64,000 nt of DNA from Alisma plantago-aquatica (lineage: Eukaryota > Streptophyta > Magnoliopsida > Alismatales > Alismataceae): the NCBI GenBank assembly GCA_963693085.1, contig OY856410.1:1327428304-1327492303 (forward strand). The letters run 5' to 3'. Below the pieces are notes generated by a model, which saw only the letters and a list, made by a program, of their open reading frames with translations, had not been told where the DNA came from and did no database searches. The position numbers and the translations under genes are program-made. This document shows, one piece after another, positions 23,401 to 33,209 of this stretch (positions within the stretch are counted from its first letter, which is position 1; every line of letters begins with the position of its first letter).

Positions 23401-23859
23401 TCATCCCCTTAAGATCGTAGACCGCACAAAGGGGATCCTACAGTGTTCAGGGCACCTAAGTCTAACATTAACATTATAGATACATTTAAAACAGAAATCA
23501 TAACTCATTTTACATTTCTCACAAGGCTCACACGGCCTGCCATATCATATCATATAAAACATCATAGCTCATGTATTCAAACATATATCATGTCTGCCTG
23601 ACAAGTATTCTCATTCTAACATTTCATACATATATGCATGATCTCAGTAACATCCCTTTCTAGGGCATGTCATATCTCATCACCTGCAATTCACGAGATA
23701 TGTATTGTGAAAATAAGAAACCCTGTAGTATATATATACCAACTCAAAGAGAACAAGCATGTAAAGTTAAATGCACAAGAAACATACAATTCAACAGTTA
23801 AGCATCACCACATCTCATATGGAAACCTTTCATATCACCATAACTTGATTCATTGAACA

Positions 23860-23955
23860 CCCTATCCTTGGGGTTTCATTTGCCTCATTCACTTATCACA
23901 TGGCAACACCCTACGCTTAGGGTTTCATTTGCCTCATTCACTTATCACATGGCTC
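23860..23955. repeat. Direct duplication of about 50 bp
   Basis: A block carrying GGGTTTCATTTGCCTCATTC and ACTTATCACATGGC occurs twice in succession in the solo LTR. Confidence 0.85.
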
Positions 23956-24207
23956 TCATAAGGATTTCACACGATATAAACATTCACAAATTAAAGACTG
24001 CTTTCAACAATCATATACAATCAAAATATGTATGAAACCATGGAAATTGAACTAAATTTAGGTTTCCATGCTATTCACTGAGTTATCATGCACCAAGAAT
24101 AAAATTCAAATAAGGTAACCCATGAGGTACATCCTAACCACTTATAAGATTACTAGTCCTCTTCATTTAACTTTGACCTTTAAGTATTCATTTAGGGTTT
24201 GCTTCAA

Positions 24208-24432
24208 CACGGTCGTGGTGTCACCCCACGGCCGTGGCACAGTTACCTCACCACGGTTGTGGCGCTTCCCCACGGTCGTGGCACATTCACCTCACCACGG
24301 TTGTGGCTCTTCCCCACGGTCGTGGTGTATAGAGATTAGAGTTTCAAAAGCATTCAGTACGGCCGTGCTACCTAGCACGCCCATGGCACAGACCCTTCAC
24401 CACGGTCGTGGTCACCCACCACGGCCGTGCCA
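24208..24432. repeat. CACGGYCGTGG palindrome cluster
   Basis: Around ten copies of CACGGTCGTGG, CACGGTTGTGG or the perfect palindrome CACGGCCGTG lie in 225 bp, separated by CCTCACC- and TTCCC-like spacers. The cluster is GC-rich in an AT-rich LTR. Confidence 0.85.
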
Positions 24433-27178
24433 CAGCTCGATTGAGCTTCAACTTAGTGAAATCAAAAGTCATAGACTTAATGGTGAATCCAAATGGGCTT
24501 GTATATTGAAATATGTTAGACATGCGCTTTATTAGGAGCATTAAGATCTAGACTTAGTTCAAGACTAAATGTCTCTTCAATAAGGTTGAAACTCTAGTGA
24601 TATCTCAATTAGGTTAAACCCTAATTACATCATATGGTATATATCTGAAAAGCATTCTTACTAGGATGTGTTGTATATGTTTCTGATGTGAATCTACCAT
24701 CAAAGAGTCATTCAAATAGAGAAGGAATCCATATCATATCAATTTACAACAACTTAAATCAAACAGACATTTCAGGGTTTAGAATCACATACTAAGCATT
24801 TAGGGATTTAGATGCTATAATCAAATTTCGTACATTATACTATTTAAAGGAAGTACCCACTCACCCCAAGGTGTGAAAACACCTCAAAACTGCAGCTCAT
24901 CCCTGAGAATTTCGAACTCATATCAAATCCCTAGCAAATTTCCCAATTCTTCTTCCATTCAACTCGGAAACCTTGAAAATGAAGGATTATGAAGAAAGAG
25001 TGAGAAAAGAGGAATTTTGATACCATTTTGGATCAAATCAGAGCATGGACGGAATCTTGACATGTGAGAGAAGATTCACCAGTAAAGTCTATGCAAAGTA
25101 ACCAAACTTACTTGATTTCACCATTCTTCGGACCGCAAAACCCTAGGTCGGCGATTCCACCTCTTTCTCCTCTCCAACCCTAACTCTCCCTCTCTCTCTA
25201 GGTTTTCGTTTCTCTGGAGTGAATGAAAAAGAATGAGAGCTACTTGTGTGTGTGGTTGATCATATAGACCATTTGAGCTGCTTGGGTCAATTTCATATTG
25301 ACCCTACACTCAACTTTTATTATATTGGCTGAATATTCAGTTATACAAAAGTTACTGTAATTCGACTACTGAATAGCTAACAGAAGCTCCAAAAATTCTG
25401 GAAATTTTATATGTTATGCATAATGGAGTTTCAAACCTCCAGTAAAAGTTTCAGATCATTTCAATTTACCAATAAATAAATAAAAATCGAAAAGTTGACT
25501 ACTATATTGCAGTCTGCAGCATATTCAGTCGAGTTGCAACTCGGCCGACCAACAGGTCAGAACATCCTTCCAAAATTATGATATTTTTCAATAGTGTTCC
25601 TATTTGATATATCCAAACCATATACAAATTTGAGATAAATCAGAGTTACACATAAAATACTAAAAATCATTTACTGAGACACTATACTTATCAAATTTTG
25701 TGTTCATGTATCATCAAAATCCTATTTTGGGCCGATTAGGGTTTATGTTTCTCAAACCCTAATTCTCAAGGCAAACAAACACTTAAACTTCTTATCATAG
25801 TTAAAACATTCTCATTGGATTATCATCATTCATTAGATTTCAAGAGTGATCAGTCCAATTACTCATGTAATCATCTTGGTAACCCTAGTTTACCAATTAA
25901 GCTCAGATGCGGTCATAACACCAGATGTCGATACTATCGACCCAAAGTCGATACTATCGACCTCGCCTCAGAAAAATCAACTTCAGCGTCAGATTCTGAG
26001 AGAAAATTAATACCTAAGGTGTCGATACCATCGACACACCGTTGATGGTATCGAGACAACATCAGAGAGAACCCCAAGAATCGTGTAAGTGCCGGTGCCT
26101 GATGTAGGTCGATACCATCGACCCACATCAATGGTATCAACACCGTCAGATCAGGTTTCGCTAAAGATCGTGTCAAATCTTACGATGGTAATCTGGGGGT
26201 GACCAAAAGTGGTGCATATACCTAATTACGACGGCCCTAAGCAATCATTATGTCTGGAGCCATTGCACAAGTCTTGAGGATGAGAAAAAGAAAAGAACAG
26301 AGCCCAGAGCTACGCCCCGATCATTCCGAGAGCCGCAGAAGACGTTTCCCACTACCGGAAGGCTGTAGAATGTTTATCACGTGCCAAGGAACGCCTAGAT
26401 CTTCTCCGTTCAGGGGTTTACATCACATCTATTCATGTTTTCCATATGTTTTCCCTTTCTCTCATCATGTCTTTCATGGAGATGAACATGCGGGGCTAAT
26501 CCCCTTTATCTTTAGGACCGGAAGTAGCCTGGGTAATTTTTGTATGACAACTTCGACATAGTTATCATAATTTGTCTCTAAAATCCGTGGTATGATTCGT
26601 TTTCTCCATTATATCATTATGATTGATCACCCTAATGATAATTTAATACCTTTAATTACTTTGAAAGAAGAATTAACGGTTGAAAAGAGACTGATATCAC
26701 ATTAACTAATAAATCCTTTGAAAAAGGCGATGTATAGTTAACGGTGGAAACCCAAAGTGCGATCTTCATGCACCTAATTTAGGGTATAGGTTACTACTAC
26801 CATGGAACTGACCTAGATTTAGGTAGCGAATTGTATCGTGACATCGAACAATTCTGACTACATGCCACTACCCGGAATAGGAGACGAATTAGGATAATTG
26901 TGTGGGAATTAGTACAACGAGAACCTACGGTGAAAACGCAATCGTAAAGATTCCATATTTAATTGATTAAACCAACCATTTAATCGATTGTTTTGCTTTC
27001 TTTTATTTTTCTTTTCTTTTTCAATCAACTCTCAAACCATTTTAATCGGTCTATCTGATTGCGAACAGTTAGTAGTAGTCTACCGAAAATCCGTTCCCTG
27101 AGTTTGACTCGGGCCTCACAAAGGCCTATATTACTTTGGCGCATGCACTTGCGTTATACGCATGGTAAATTCGTGTCA

Positions 27179-27808
27179 GGAACCCTTCTCGTCAAAAGAT
27201 GTAAATTGTGATGCTGATCATGACAAAACTAAGGTTAGATGTTTCCACTGTAATAGTTATGGACACTACGCTTCAGAGTGCAAAGGAAACTAGAAATCTG
27301 AGGAGGTCAATCTAGCCCGTGCGGCTGAAGAAGAACCAGCTTTATTGGTTGTTAAGCACAACAAGCAAGAGCTAAATATGGTGTTGTTAAATGAAGAGAA
27401 AATTGTGCCATATAGGCACACCGATGATCACATATACTCAGATCAGTGGTACCTTGACAATGACACAAGCACCACATGACCGGACGAAGGAGCATGTTCA
27501 AGGACCTAGACGAGACAATCCATGGATAGGTGAAGTTCGGAGACGGCTCGAGAGTTCAAATCAAAGGTAAGTGTTCTGTACTATTTCTATTCAAGAACGG
27601 TGAGAAATGTTTTCTATCAGAGGTCTATTATATTCCTAGCCTAGATAGCAACATAATCAACCTTGGTCAGATGACCGAGTAAGGAAATAAGATTACACTA
27701 CAAGGAGCATTCATATGGCTATAGGGACGATAATCTCCTTAGAAAGATTAGACAATCAACAAATAGACTCTATAGGGTGGAAATAGAGTCGGAAGAACAT
27801 TTTGTCTG
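27179..27808 (+). pseudogene. Copia Gag zinc knuckle and protease region
   Basis: Resumes after the second GGAAC copy. A CCHC zinc knuckle (CFHCNSYGHYASEC) is encoded at about 27238-27280. The protease active-site region near 27450 reads as a degraded Trp-Tyr-Leu-Asp-Asn motif in which the Gly-Ala of the usual D-N/S-G-A is replaced, followed by a stop. The remainder up to the integrase is frameshifted. Confidence 0.75.
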
Positions 27809-28760
27809 ATGGAAAAGCTAGATGATCCATCATGGTTATGGCATGCTAGGATAGGCCATGTAAACTTTCAAACTCTGAAGATGATGATGAAGAAGGAGAT
27901 GGTACTCGACGTACCAAGGATCAATCAACCAGTCGAGGTATGCAAAGCATGTCTAGAAGTAAAACAAGTGAGATCCCCATTCCCGTGTGAGGAAAATTTC
28001 AGAGCAAGTCAAATACTCGAGTTAGCTAATGCCGAATTATGTGGACTTATATCTCCATCTACTCCAGCTAGAAATAGGTATGTTTTCCTTCTCGTTGATG
28101 ATTTCAGCAAGATGATGTGGGCATATATGATGAAACACAAAGATGAAGGACTAGAGAATTTCTAGAAATTCAAAGTGTTGGTTGAAAGGGAGACATGACT
28201 ACCTTTGAAGATGTTAAGGACGGACCGCGGTGGTGAATTTCTATCCAAAAATGTCACTATTATCTGTGAGAAGGAAGGTGTTCAAAGACAATTTACAGCT
28301 CCGTACACACCTCAACGGAATGGTGTGGTGGAAAGGAAGAACCAAACTCTCATGGCTACTACAAGAAGTCTACTGAAGACAATGCATGTTCCTGCAAGCA
28401 TGTGGGGAGAGGCCATGAGGCATACCATCTACCTACTGAACCGCATGCCAACAAAGGCATTGAATGGCATCACACCATATGAATCATGGTCGGGAAGAAA
28501 GCCATAACTGAATCACCTAAAAGTGTTCGGGTGTGTAGCACACATGAAGGTCCCAAGCATACACACAAAGAAACTGGATGACCGTAGCACATCCATGGCA
28601 TATCTTGGAGTGGAACTAGGCAACAAGGCTTACAGGTTGTATGATCCTCGAATGAAAAGGATCAATGTTAGTAGGGACATCATATTTGAAGAGAAAAGGC
28701 ATTGGTGGTGGTCTGAAGATGACAGATTCCATCCACAACTTGAAGTTACATTAACTAAAG
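27809..28760 (+). pseudogene. Copia integrase
   Basis: A GAG-pre-integrase zinc region (WHARIGHVN ... CKACLEVKQ) is followed by the integrase core. The first catalytic Asp position reads Glu (AELCG in place of the usual DLCGP). The second Asp (RTDRGGEF) and the Glu (NGVVERKN) are present. Stops lie at about 28163, 28196 and 28504. The C-terminal part has the MPTKALNGITPYE block and the KLDDRSTSMAYLG block. This enzyme would insert element cDNA into the chromosome; the altered residue and stops make it inactive. Confidence 0.85.
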
Positions 28761-28869
28761 ATGGAAGGAATCAATACACCTGTAATGAAGGACATTCATC
28801 CAATGGTACAACACCACCCAGTCGCAAGGAGAATCATCACATGGTGCATCTACGCAACCAACATATGAT

Positions 28870-29890
28870 GTGGCTATTGAGTCATCCTCAGTCCATTTTG
28901 TCCCTAGTTCATTAGAAAACCCAAAATCCTCATCAACCGAAAGCATGCCAGTAAAGTTTCACTTGATAGAGGATATTTATAATGACACTGAAGAGACGAT
29001 GGGAGAGCTTCTACTGACAGATGCTGACGAGCCAGCAAGCTACTTGGAAGCTATGAAGGACCCAACATGGCAGGAAGCCATGATACAAAAATTGGAAGCA
29101 ATAGAGATGAATAACAGCTGGGAATTGTCTCAACTACCACCCGATCACAAAGCAATAGGGGTGAAATGGGTCTACAAATTGAAGAAAGACTCATTTGGGA
29201 ATATCACCAAACACAAGGCAAGGCTTGTGGCGAAAATGATATGCCCAGAGACATGGTATAGATTTTGAAGAAGTTTTTGCTCCAATGGCAAGAATGGAGA
29301 CTGTGAGGTTACTTCTAACACTTGCAGCTCATTACAGGTGGTCCGTTCATCACCTTGATGTCAAAACAACATTTCTGAATGGAGAACTCCAAGAAGAGGT
29401 CTATATTTCCAACCGGAGGGGTTCACAGTAAATGGGGAGGAACACAAGGTGTATAAACTATACAAGGCTCTGTATGGGCTCCGTCAGGCACCTAGAGCAT
29501 GGAACGCCAAGCCAAATAAAAGTATGAAGATGTTGGAATTTAAGAGATGTAAGCAGGAGCAAGCCGTGTATACAAGGTCAACTGGAGAAAATATACTCAT
29601 CGTGGGAGTATATGTTGATGATCTGATCATCACTGGACCAAACCCAGACAAAGTCACTCAATTCAAAGAACAAATGAAGATGGAGTTCGAGATGAGTGAC
29701 ATGGGACTCCTCTCACACTACCTCGGAATTGAAGTAGAACAGAAGAAAGGTTTCATCTACTGGAGCAAGCAGGAATGATTGAATGCAATCCATGCAAATT
29801 TCCAATGGAGCCAAAGTTGAAATTAAAAAAGGATGCAGATGGTGAGGAAGTCGACGCTATTGAATTCAAAAGCTTAATTGGAAGCTTAAG
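28870..29890 (+). pseudogene. Copia reverse transcriptase
   Basis: Encodes the WQEAMIQKLEAIEMNNSWEL opening, [51 protein letters not shown], and the catalytic YVDDLIITG block at about 29611-29637. Frameshifts lie near 29240 and 29415 and a stop at about 29776. Cut at 29890 by the CACTA element; RNase H lies beyond it. Confidence 0.88.
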
Positions 29891-29928
29891 CACTAGTGCA
29901 TAAATGGGTTATAACGTCACTACCTGTA

Positions 29929-30300
29929 GGGTCAGTTTTTCCAAATAACCGACCTTATATGTCTAAAAAAAATATGGGCACCACTTAAGACCTCTTGGGT
30001 AGGTTTTCTTAAATAAACCGACCTTGTAGTGTAACTCTATAGGGTCAGTTTTCTAAATAACCGACCTTATATGTCTATAAAAAACACGGGCACCACTTAA
30101 GACCTCTTGGGTCGCTTTTCTTAAAATAACCGACCTTGTAGTGTATCTCTATAGGGTCGGTTTTCCAAATAACCGACCTTATATGTCTATAAAAAACGAG
30201 GGCACCACTTAAGACCTCTTGGGTCGCTTTTCTTAAAATAACCGACCTTGTAGTGCATCTCTATAGGGTCAGTTTTTATAAAATAAGCGACCTTATAGAC
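29929..30300. repeat. CACTA subterminal tandem repeat, 112-bp unit, 3.3 copies
   Basis: Units start at 29929, 30042, 30154 and 30266 (partial). Each holds GGGTCRGTTTT, then an AAATAACCGACC complement, ATATGTCTA, GGGCACCACTTAAGACCTC and a second TCGC...AACCGACC pair. The array is probably the transposase-binding subterminal region. Confidence 0.9.
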
Positions 30301-30415
30301 AATTGGATTAGAAAGTCAATTACAAGTTTCCCGCGGCAAAAGTTTGCTTGATTTTGGTTTCACGCCTCGATCTATAGCGTCAGTTTTACCTTATAACTGA
30401 CCCTAAAGGGCTCCT

Positions 30416-31000
30416 CGGTCGACAAATTCGTCGACCGAATAAGAGCTTGATTTCACGTATACAAGCACATTTAGGGTCGGTTTTTTTCCTTACAACCGAC
30501 CCTAAAGTCCTCCTCGGTTCAACACCTCTAAGGTTGGTTTTTCATTTAAAACCGACCTTAAAGGCCTCCTCGGTCGATAAATTCGTCGACCGATATCTAT
30601 TCTGGATCCAGATAGTTCACGCATGTATAAGAACCTCTAGCATCGGATTTGTACTTATAACCGACCTTAGAGCCTTCCTCGGTCGACCAATACTTCGACC
30701 GATCATCTCGGTTGACGAATTCGTCGACTGAATAAGAGCTAGATTTCACGTATATAAGCACATGTAGGGTCGGTTTTTTCCTTATAACTGACCCTAAAGT
30801 CCTCCTCGGTTCAGCACCTCTATGGTCGGTTTTTCCTTTAAAACCGACCTTAAAGGCCTCATCGATCGACAAATTCGTCGATCGATATCTATTCTGGATC
30901 CAGATAGTTCACGCATGTATAAGCACCTCTAGCATCAGATTTGTACTTATAACCGACCTTAGAGCCTTCCTCGGTCGACCAATACTTCGACCGATCATCT
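30416..31000. repeat. CACTA internal tandem duplication, 293-bp unit, two copies
   Basis: Units 30416-30708 and 30709-31000, with a partial third start at 31001. Each contains three GGTCGGTT/AACCGACC inverted pairs and three GGTCGAC...GTCGACC pairs. Confidence 0.88.
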
Positions 31001-31346
31001 CGGTCGACAAATTCATCGACCGATAAGGAGTCAGATTTCAAGTGTATAAGCAACTTTTAGGGTCGGTATTTTCTTTATAAACGACCTTAGAAGTCTATTC
31101 TGTCGGCAATATTGTCGACCGAGATAAACTTAGGATCCAGTTTAGTATTTCACACATGAATAAGTACCTCTAGGGTCGGTTTTTTCCTTAACACCGACCC
31201 TAGAGGTACTTATGCGAAGGAAATCTGGCTCTTTCTCGGTCGACGAATTGTTCGACCGAACAACATCGGTCGACGAATTGTTCGACTGAGGACAACCCTG
31301 AATTAAAAAGGCAATATTCTGATTAAAATATATATTTTAAAAAAAT

Positions 31347-31460
31347 CGTAACGGCTAGAAAATAGACCGTCGTAACGGCTAGAAAATCAACCGTCGTAAC
31401 GGCTATAAAAACGACCGTTGGCTGACCGGGAGAAGGGTCTAGAAAACGACCGTTGCTGGC
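31347..31460 (+). promoter_or_regulatory. AACGG-motif array upstream of the CACTA TATA box
   Basis: Three 24-bp repeats starting CGTAACGGCTA (31347, 31371, 31395), then two CGACCGTTG sites (31412, 31447) that read CAACGG on the minus strand. AACGG is the core bound by three-repeat MYB proteins in M-phase (MSA) promoters; the flanks match the full MSA consensus only partly. Confidence 0.45.
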
Positions 31461-31501
31461 GTCGGTCGACAAATTGTCGACCGAAATTGGCTCTGTTTTG
31501 C

Positions 31502-31737
31502 TATAAATAGCATCCAAAACGATCCATTTCTTCACACCTTCACATTCTCACTTCTCTAGATCCTCTCTAGTGTATTCTTGTGAAAATATTTAGCTTCTCT
31601 ACATCCAAGTCTTGCTTGCTATTTCTCCACTTCAAAGCAACGAAATGGCTTCATCATCTACGCGTGGAAAGGAGCAAGTTGCAGGTAGGAAAGGAAGGAG
31701 AAAATTGTATAGCGACGACCACCTAGGCGTCGGTTAA
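31502..31737 (+). pseudogene. CACTA gene stub: TATA box, leader and truncated first exon
   Basis: TATAAATA at 31502-31509 is followed by a CT-rich leader of about 110-135 nt and an ATG at 31645 in good context (CGAAATGGC). The frame encodes 30 residues, Ser-rich then Lys/Arg-rich, and ends at TAA 31735-31737 after running into right-terminal sequence at about 31711. It is probably the 5' end of a transposase or accessory gene whose body was deleted. A possible splice donor (CAGGTAGG) lies at 31682-31689. Gene identity cannot be judged from so short a piece. Confidence 0.5.
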
Positions 31738-31796
31738 AAAGTGACGCTGCAGGCTTTAAAAAACCGACGCTATAGACCATTCATGTACTAGTGAAG

Positions 31797-32430
31797 GTAT
31801 CTGACACACACTCGGCTAGACCTATCATTTTCGGTTGGTTTAGTGAGTCGATACATGGAAAAGCCTAAAGCTATGCATCATCAAGCTCTCAAACACATCC
31901 TCAGGTATGTGAAGGGTACTATGAATCATGGTTTAATTTACAGAATAGGAGGAGATGACCTCAGGATAATCGACTATTCGGACAGTGATTTAGCTGGTGA
32001 TGTGGATGAAAGAAAGAGCACGTCAGGCATGGCATTCTATCTGAATGAAAAATTGATCTCTTGGGCATCCCAGAAACAAAGATGTGTAGCTCTATCCTCA
32101 TGTGAGGCTGAGTTCATGGCAGCCACATCAGCAGCTTGTCAAGGCATATGGTTAAGGAACCTGCTACACGAGATCACATGAAAGGAGATGGAACCATTTC
32201 ATCTACTCGTGGACATCAAATCTACTATAGCTTTGATGAAATAACCAGTTTTTCATGGAAGAAGCAAACACATCGACACGAAGTTCCATTTTATTCGTGA
32301 AAGAGTAGAAGAGAGGCAGATAATTGTTGATCACATCAGCACTAATAACCAGCGTGCTGGCATCTTTACAAAAGCACTCGGGAAAACTTAATTCACTGAG
32401 ATGAGCAAGAAAGCTGAGAGTCTGTAACCT
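31797..32430 (+). pseudogene. Copia RNase H
   Basis: Continues the polyprotein after the CACTA element: an HHQALKHILRYVKGT block, the YSDSDLAGD acidic motif, KSTSGMAF, ISWASQKQRCVALSSCEAEFMA with the catalytic Glu, and a distal HIDTKFHFIRE block. Stops occur at about 32179 and 32240. The order RT then RNase H at the 3' end confirms copia organisation. Confidence 0.88.
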
Positions 32431-32450
32431 TGGCTACTCAGGCCTAGATT

Positions 32451-32461
32451 AAGGGGGGATA
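32451..32461 (+). promoter_or_regulatory. Copia polypurine tract
   Basis: AAGGGGGGATA directly abuts the 3' LTR start (TGTTGG at 32462), the expected site of plus-strand priming. Confidence 0.85.
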
Positions 32462-33209
32462 TGTTGGCATTAATCTAGTAGTAGCCAGGTGTCTAAGGCT
32501 GTGTTTGGCATACAGCCATGACAAGTTTATCTGCTACGGGTAAGTTAACCAAGGATATCTTAAGCTTGTATAAGATGCCCGTTGTTTGAAGCAAAGGCAA
32601 ATTAATTTGTAGGCAAGATATCCGCCATTTGGTACACATGCACATAGGCTGCGTTTATTCGGATAAAGTCTATTATGTCCTACACATAAAAAATGTTTTA
32701 TGTTTGAGCAGTCGGTTGGAGGGGAATTGTGAAAAATTGACACCCACCGTAAATAAACCTATTTTCTACCGCAAGGATCTAGTGCGGCACGCTATATGGA
32801 GATTTTCAATTAACTTATCACTACGGCAACTTATTTACCTTTTAATCCGCATAACAAACACCGGTTAAATAACCGATCAGGTTTGGTTGCCTTGCCGCCA
32901 CTAGGACGGCACAACAAACGCAGTCTAAGTAGAGTCCGAGTCTCTGAGTTGCTAGATGGAAACGTGCATAGCACGAGTTGTTGGGCACAGACTGAGTCGC
33001 AGGTCAGATCCTAATTTGTTGGATCAAGGTTAGATCGTGGCAGTGAGGTGGCCACTTAGATAGCATCTACTATTATCTCTGCTTCCTGTATTGAAAGAGA
33101 ACGAGAGACTGAAATAAAATTATCGCTTCCTCCATTGCAAGCTTCCTCACTTCCTCGTCTGTGCAACTGACCCTTCCTCAGCAATACGTAGCTTAGGTTT
33201 AATCCTATA
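32462..33209 (+). repeat. Copia 3' LTR, split by a MITE
   Basis: Matches the 5' LTR apart from a handful of substitutions, a 21-bp deletion near 32977 (between short GAG repeats) and the 429-bp insertion at 32497-32925. Ends at 33209, followed by AAGTC and the resumed FERONIA-like frame. Confidence 0.9.
32497..32925. mobile_element. PIF/Harbinger (Tourist-like) MITE in the copia 3' LTR
   Basis: 429 bp, absent from the 5' LTR, which proves it is an insertion. Flanked by TAA (32494-32496 and 32926-32928). Ends are inverted: GGCTGTGTTTGGCATAC at left, and the reverse complement of the right end reads GACTGCGTTTGTTGTGCC. A TAA/TTA duplication with a G-x-CTG-x-GTTTG terminus is typical of Harbinger-derived MITEs. 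There is no coding capacity. A further GGCTGCGTTTATTCGG motif sits inside at about 32647, suggesting an internal end-like copy. Confidence 0.8.

Larger units (their letters stand above)
22344..25920 (-). mobile_element. Solo LTR (long gypsy type, Tekay/Del-like) in the Athila 3' LTR
   Basis: 3577 bp with TGTTA...TAACA ends and a 5-bp target duplication CCAGA (22339-22343 and 25921-25925); the uninterrupted site is present in the 5' LTR. There is no primer site, polypurine tract or coding interior, so it is a lone LTR left by recombination. The TGTTACACCCCGA terminus and length resemble LTRs of the Tekay/Del gypsy lineage. Minus orientation is inferred from a TATA-like sequence read on the minus strand near 25271 and from the resemblance to the LARD LTRs further right. 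Confidence 0.8.
10926..27178 (+). mobile_element. Ty3/gypsy Athila-like LTR retrotransposon, nested in copia, inactive
   Basis: LTRs of about 1.6 kb (10926-12529; 21984-27178 minus a solo-LTR insertion), TG...CA ends, target duplication GGAAC (10921-10925, 27179-27183). The primer site is of tRNA-Asp type. Order: Gag, protease, RT, RNase H, integrase, then a hairpin-rich spacer and a third reading frame before the 3' LTR. The RT core reads VFMDDFSIYG, as in the Athila/Tat group, and the downstream third frame is an Athila trait. All frames have stops, and the integrase has lost its N-terminal zinc-finger region. Removing the solo LTR gives about 12.7 kb. Confidence 0.92.
21984..27178 (+). repeat. 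Athila-like 3' LTR, split by a solo LTR
   Basis: Parts 21984-22343 and 25926-27178 together match the 5' LTR (about 1613 bp without the insertion). It ends CGTGTCA at 27178, followed by the GGAAC target duplication. Divergence from the 5' LTR is visible but modest. Confidence 0.9.
29891..31793 (+). mobile_element. CACTA (En/Spm) deletion derivative in the copia RT/RNase H junction
   Basis: 1903 bp. Termini are inverted: CACTAGTGCATAAATGG at left, and the right end reads CACTAGTACATGAATGG on the minus strand. The target duplication is AAG (29888-29890 and 31794-31796), the 3-bp size expected for CACTA elements. The left 1.4 kb is a dense array of subterminal repeats built on GGGTCGGTT...AACCGACC. 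A promoter and first-exon stub of a gene follow (TATA 31502, ATG 31645), then almost at once the right terminus. No transposase domain remains, so it could move only with enzyme supplied in trans. Confidence 0.88.
10036..33209 (+). mobile_element. Ty1/copia LTR retrotransposon, nested, inactive
   Basis: LTRs of 331 bp (10036-10366) and, with a MITE inside, 748 bp (32462-33209) enclose a copia-order interior: Gag, protease, integrase, reverse transcriptase, RNase H. The target duplication is AAGTC at 10031-10035 and 33210-33214. The primer site TGGTATCAGAGC follows the 5' LTR after two bases; a polypurine tract precedes the 3' LTR. The interior is split by the Athila element (10926-27178) and the CACTA element (29891-31793). 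Once these are removed it is about 4.6 kb. Gag, integrase and RT all carry stops or frameshifts. The two LTRs look very similar by eye, so the insertion is not ancient. Confidence 0.93.

Noticed and set aside
24122..24535. 137-codon frame in the solo LTR
   Set aside because: It is produced by the GC-rich palindrome cluster, which has few stop codons; no recognisable domain.
22344..25920. Complete small LTR element (TRIM) inside the Athila LTR
   Set aside because: Only one long terminal-repeat unit is present; there are no second LTR, primer site or polypurine tract.
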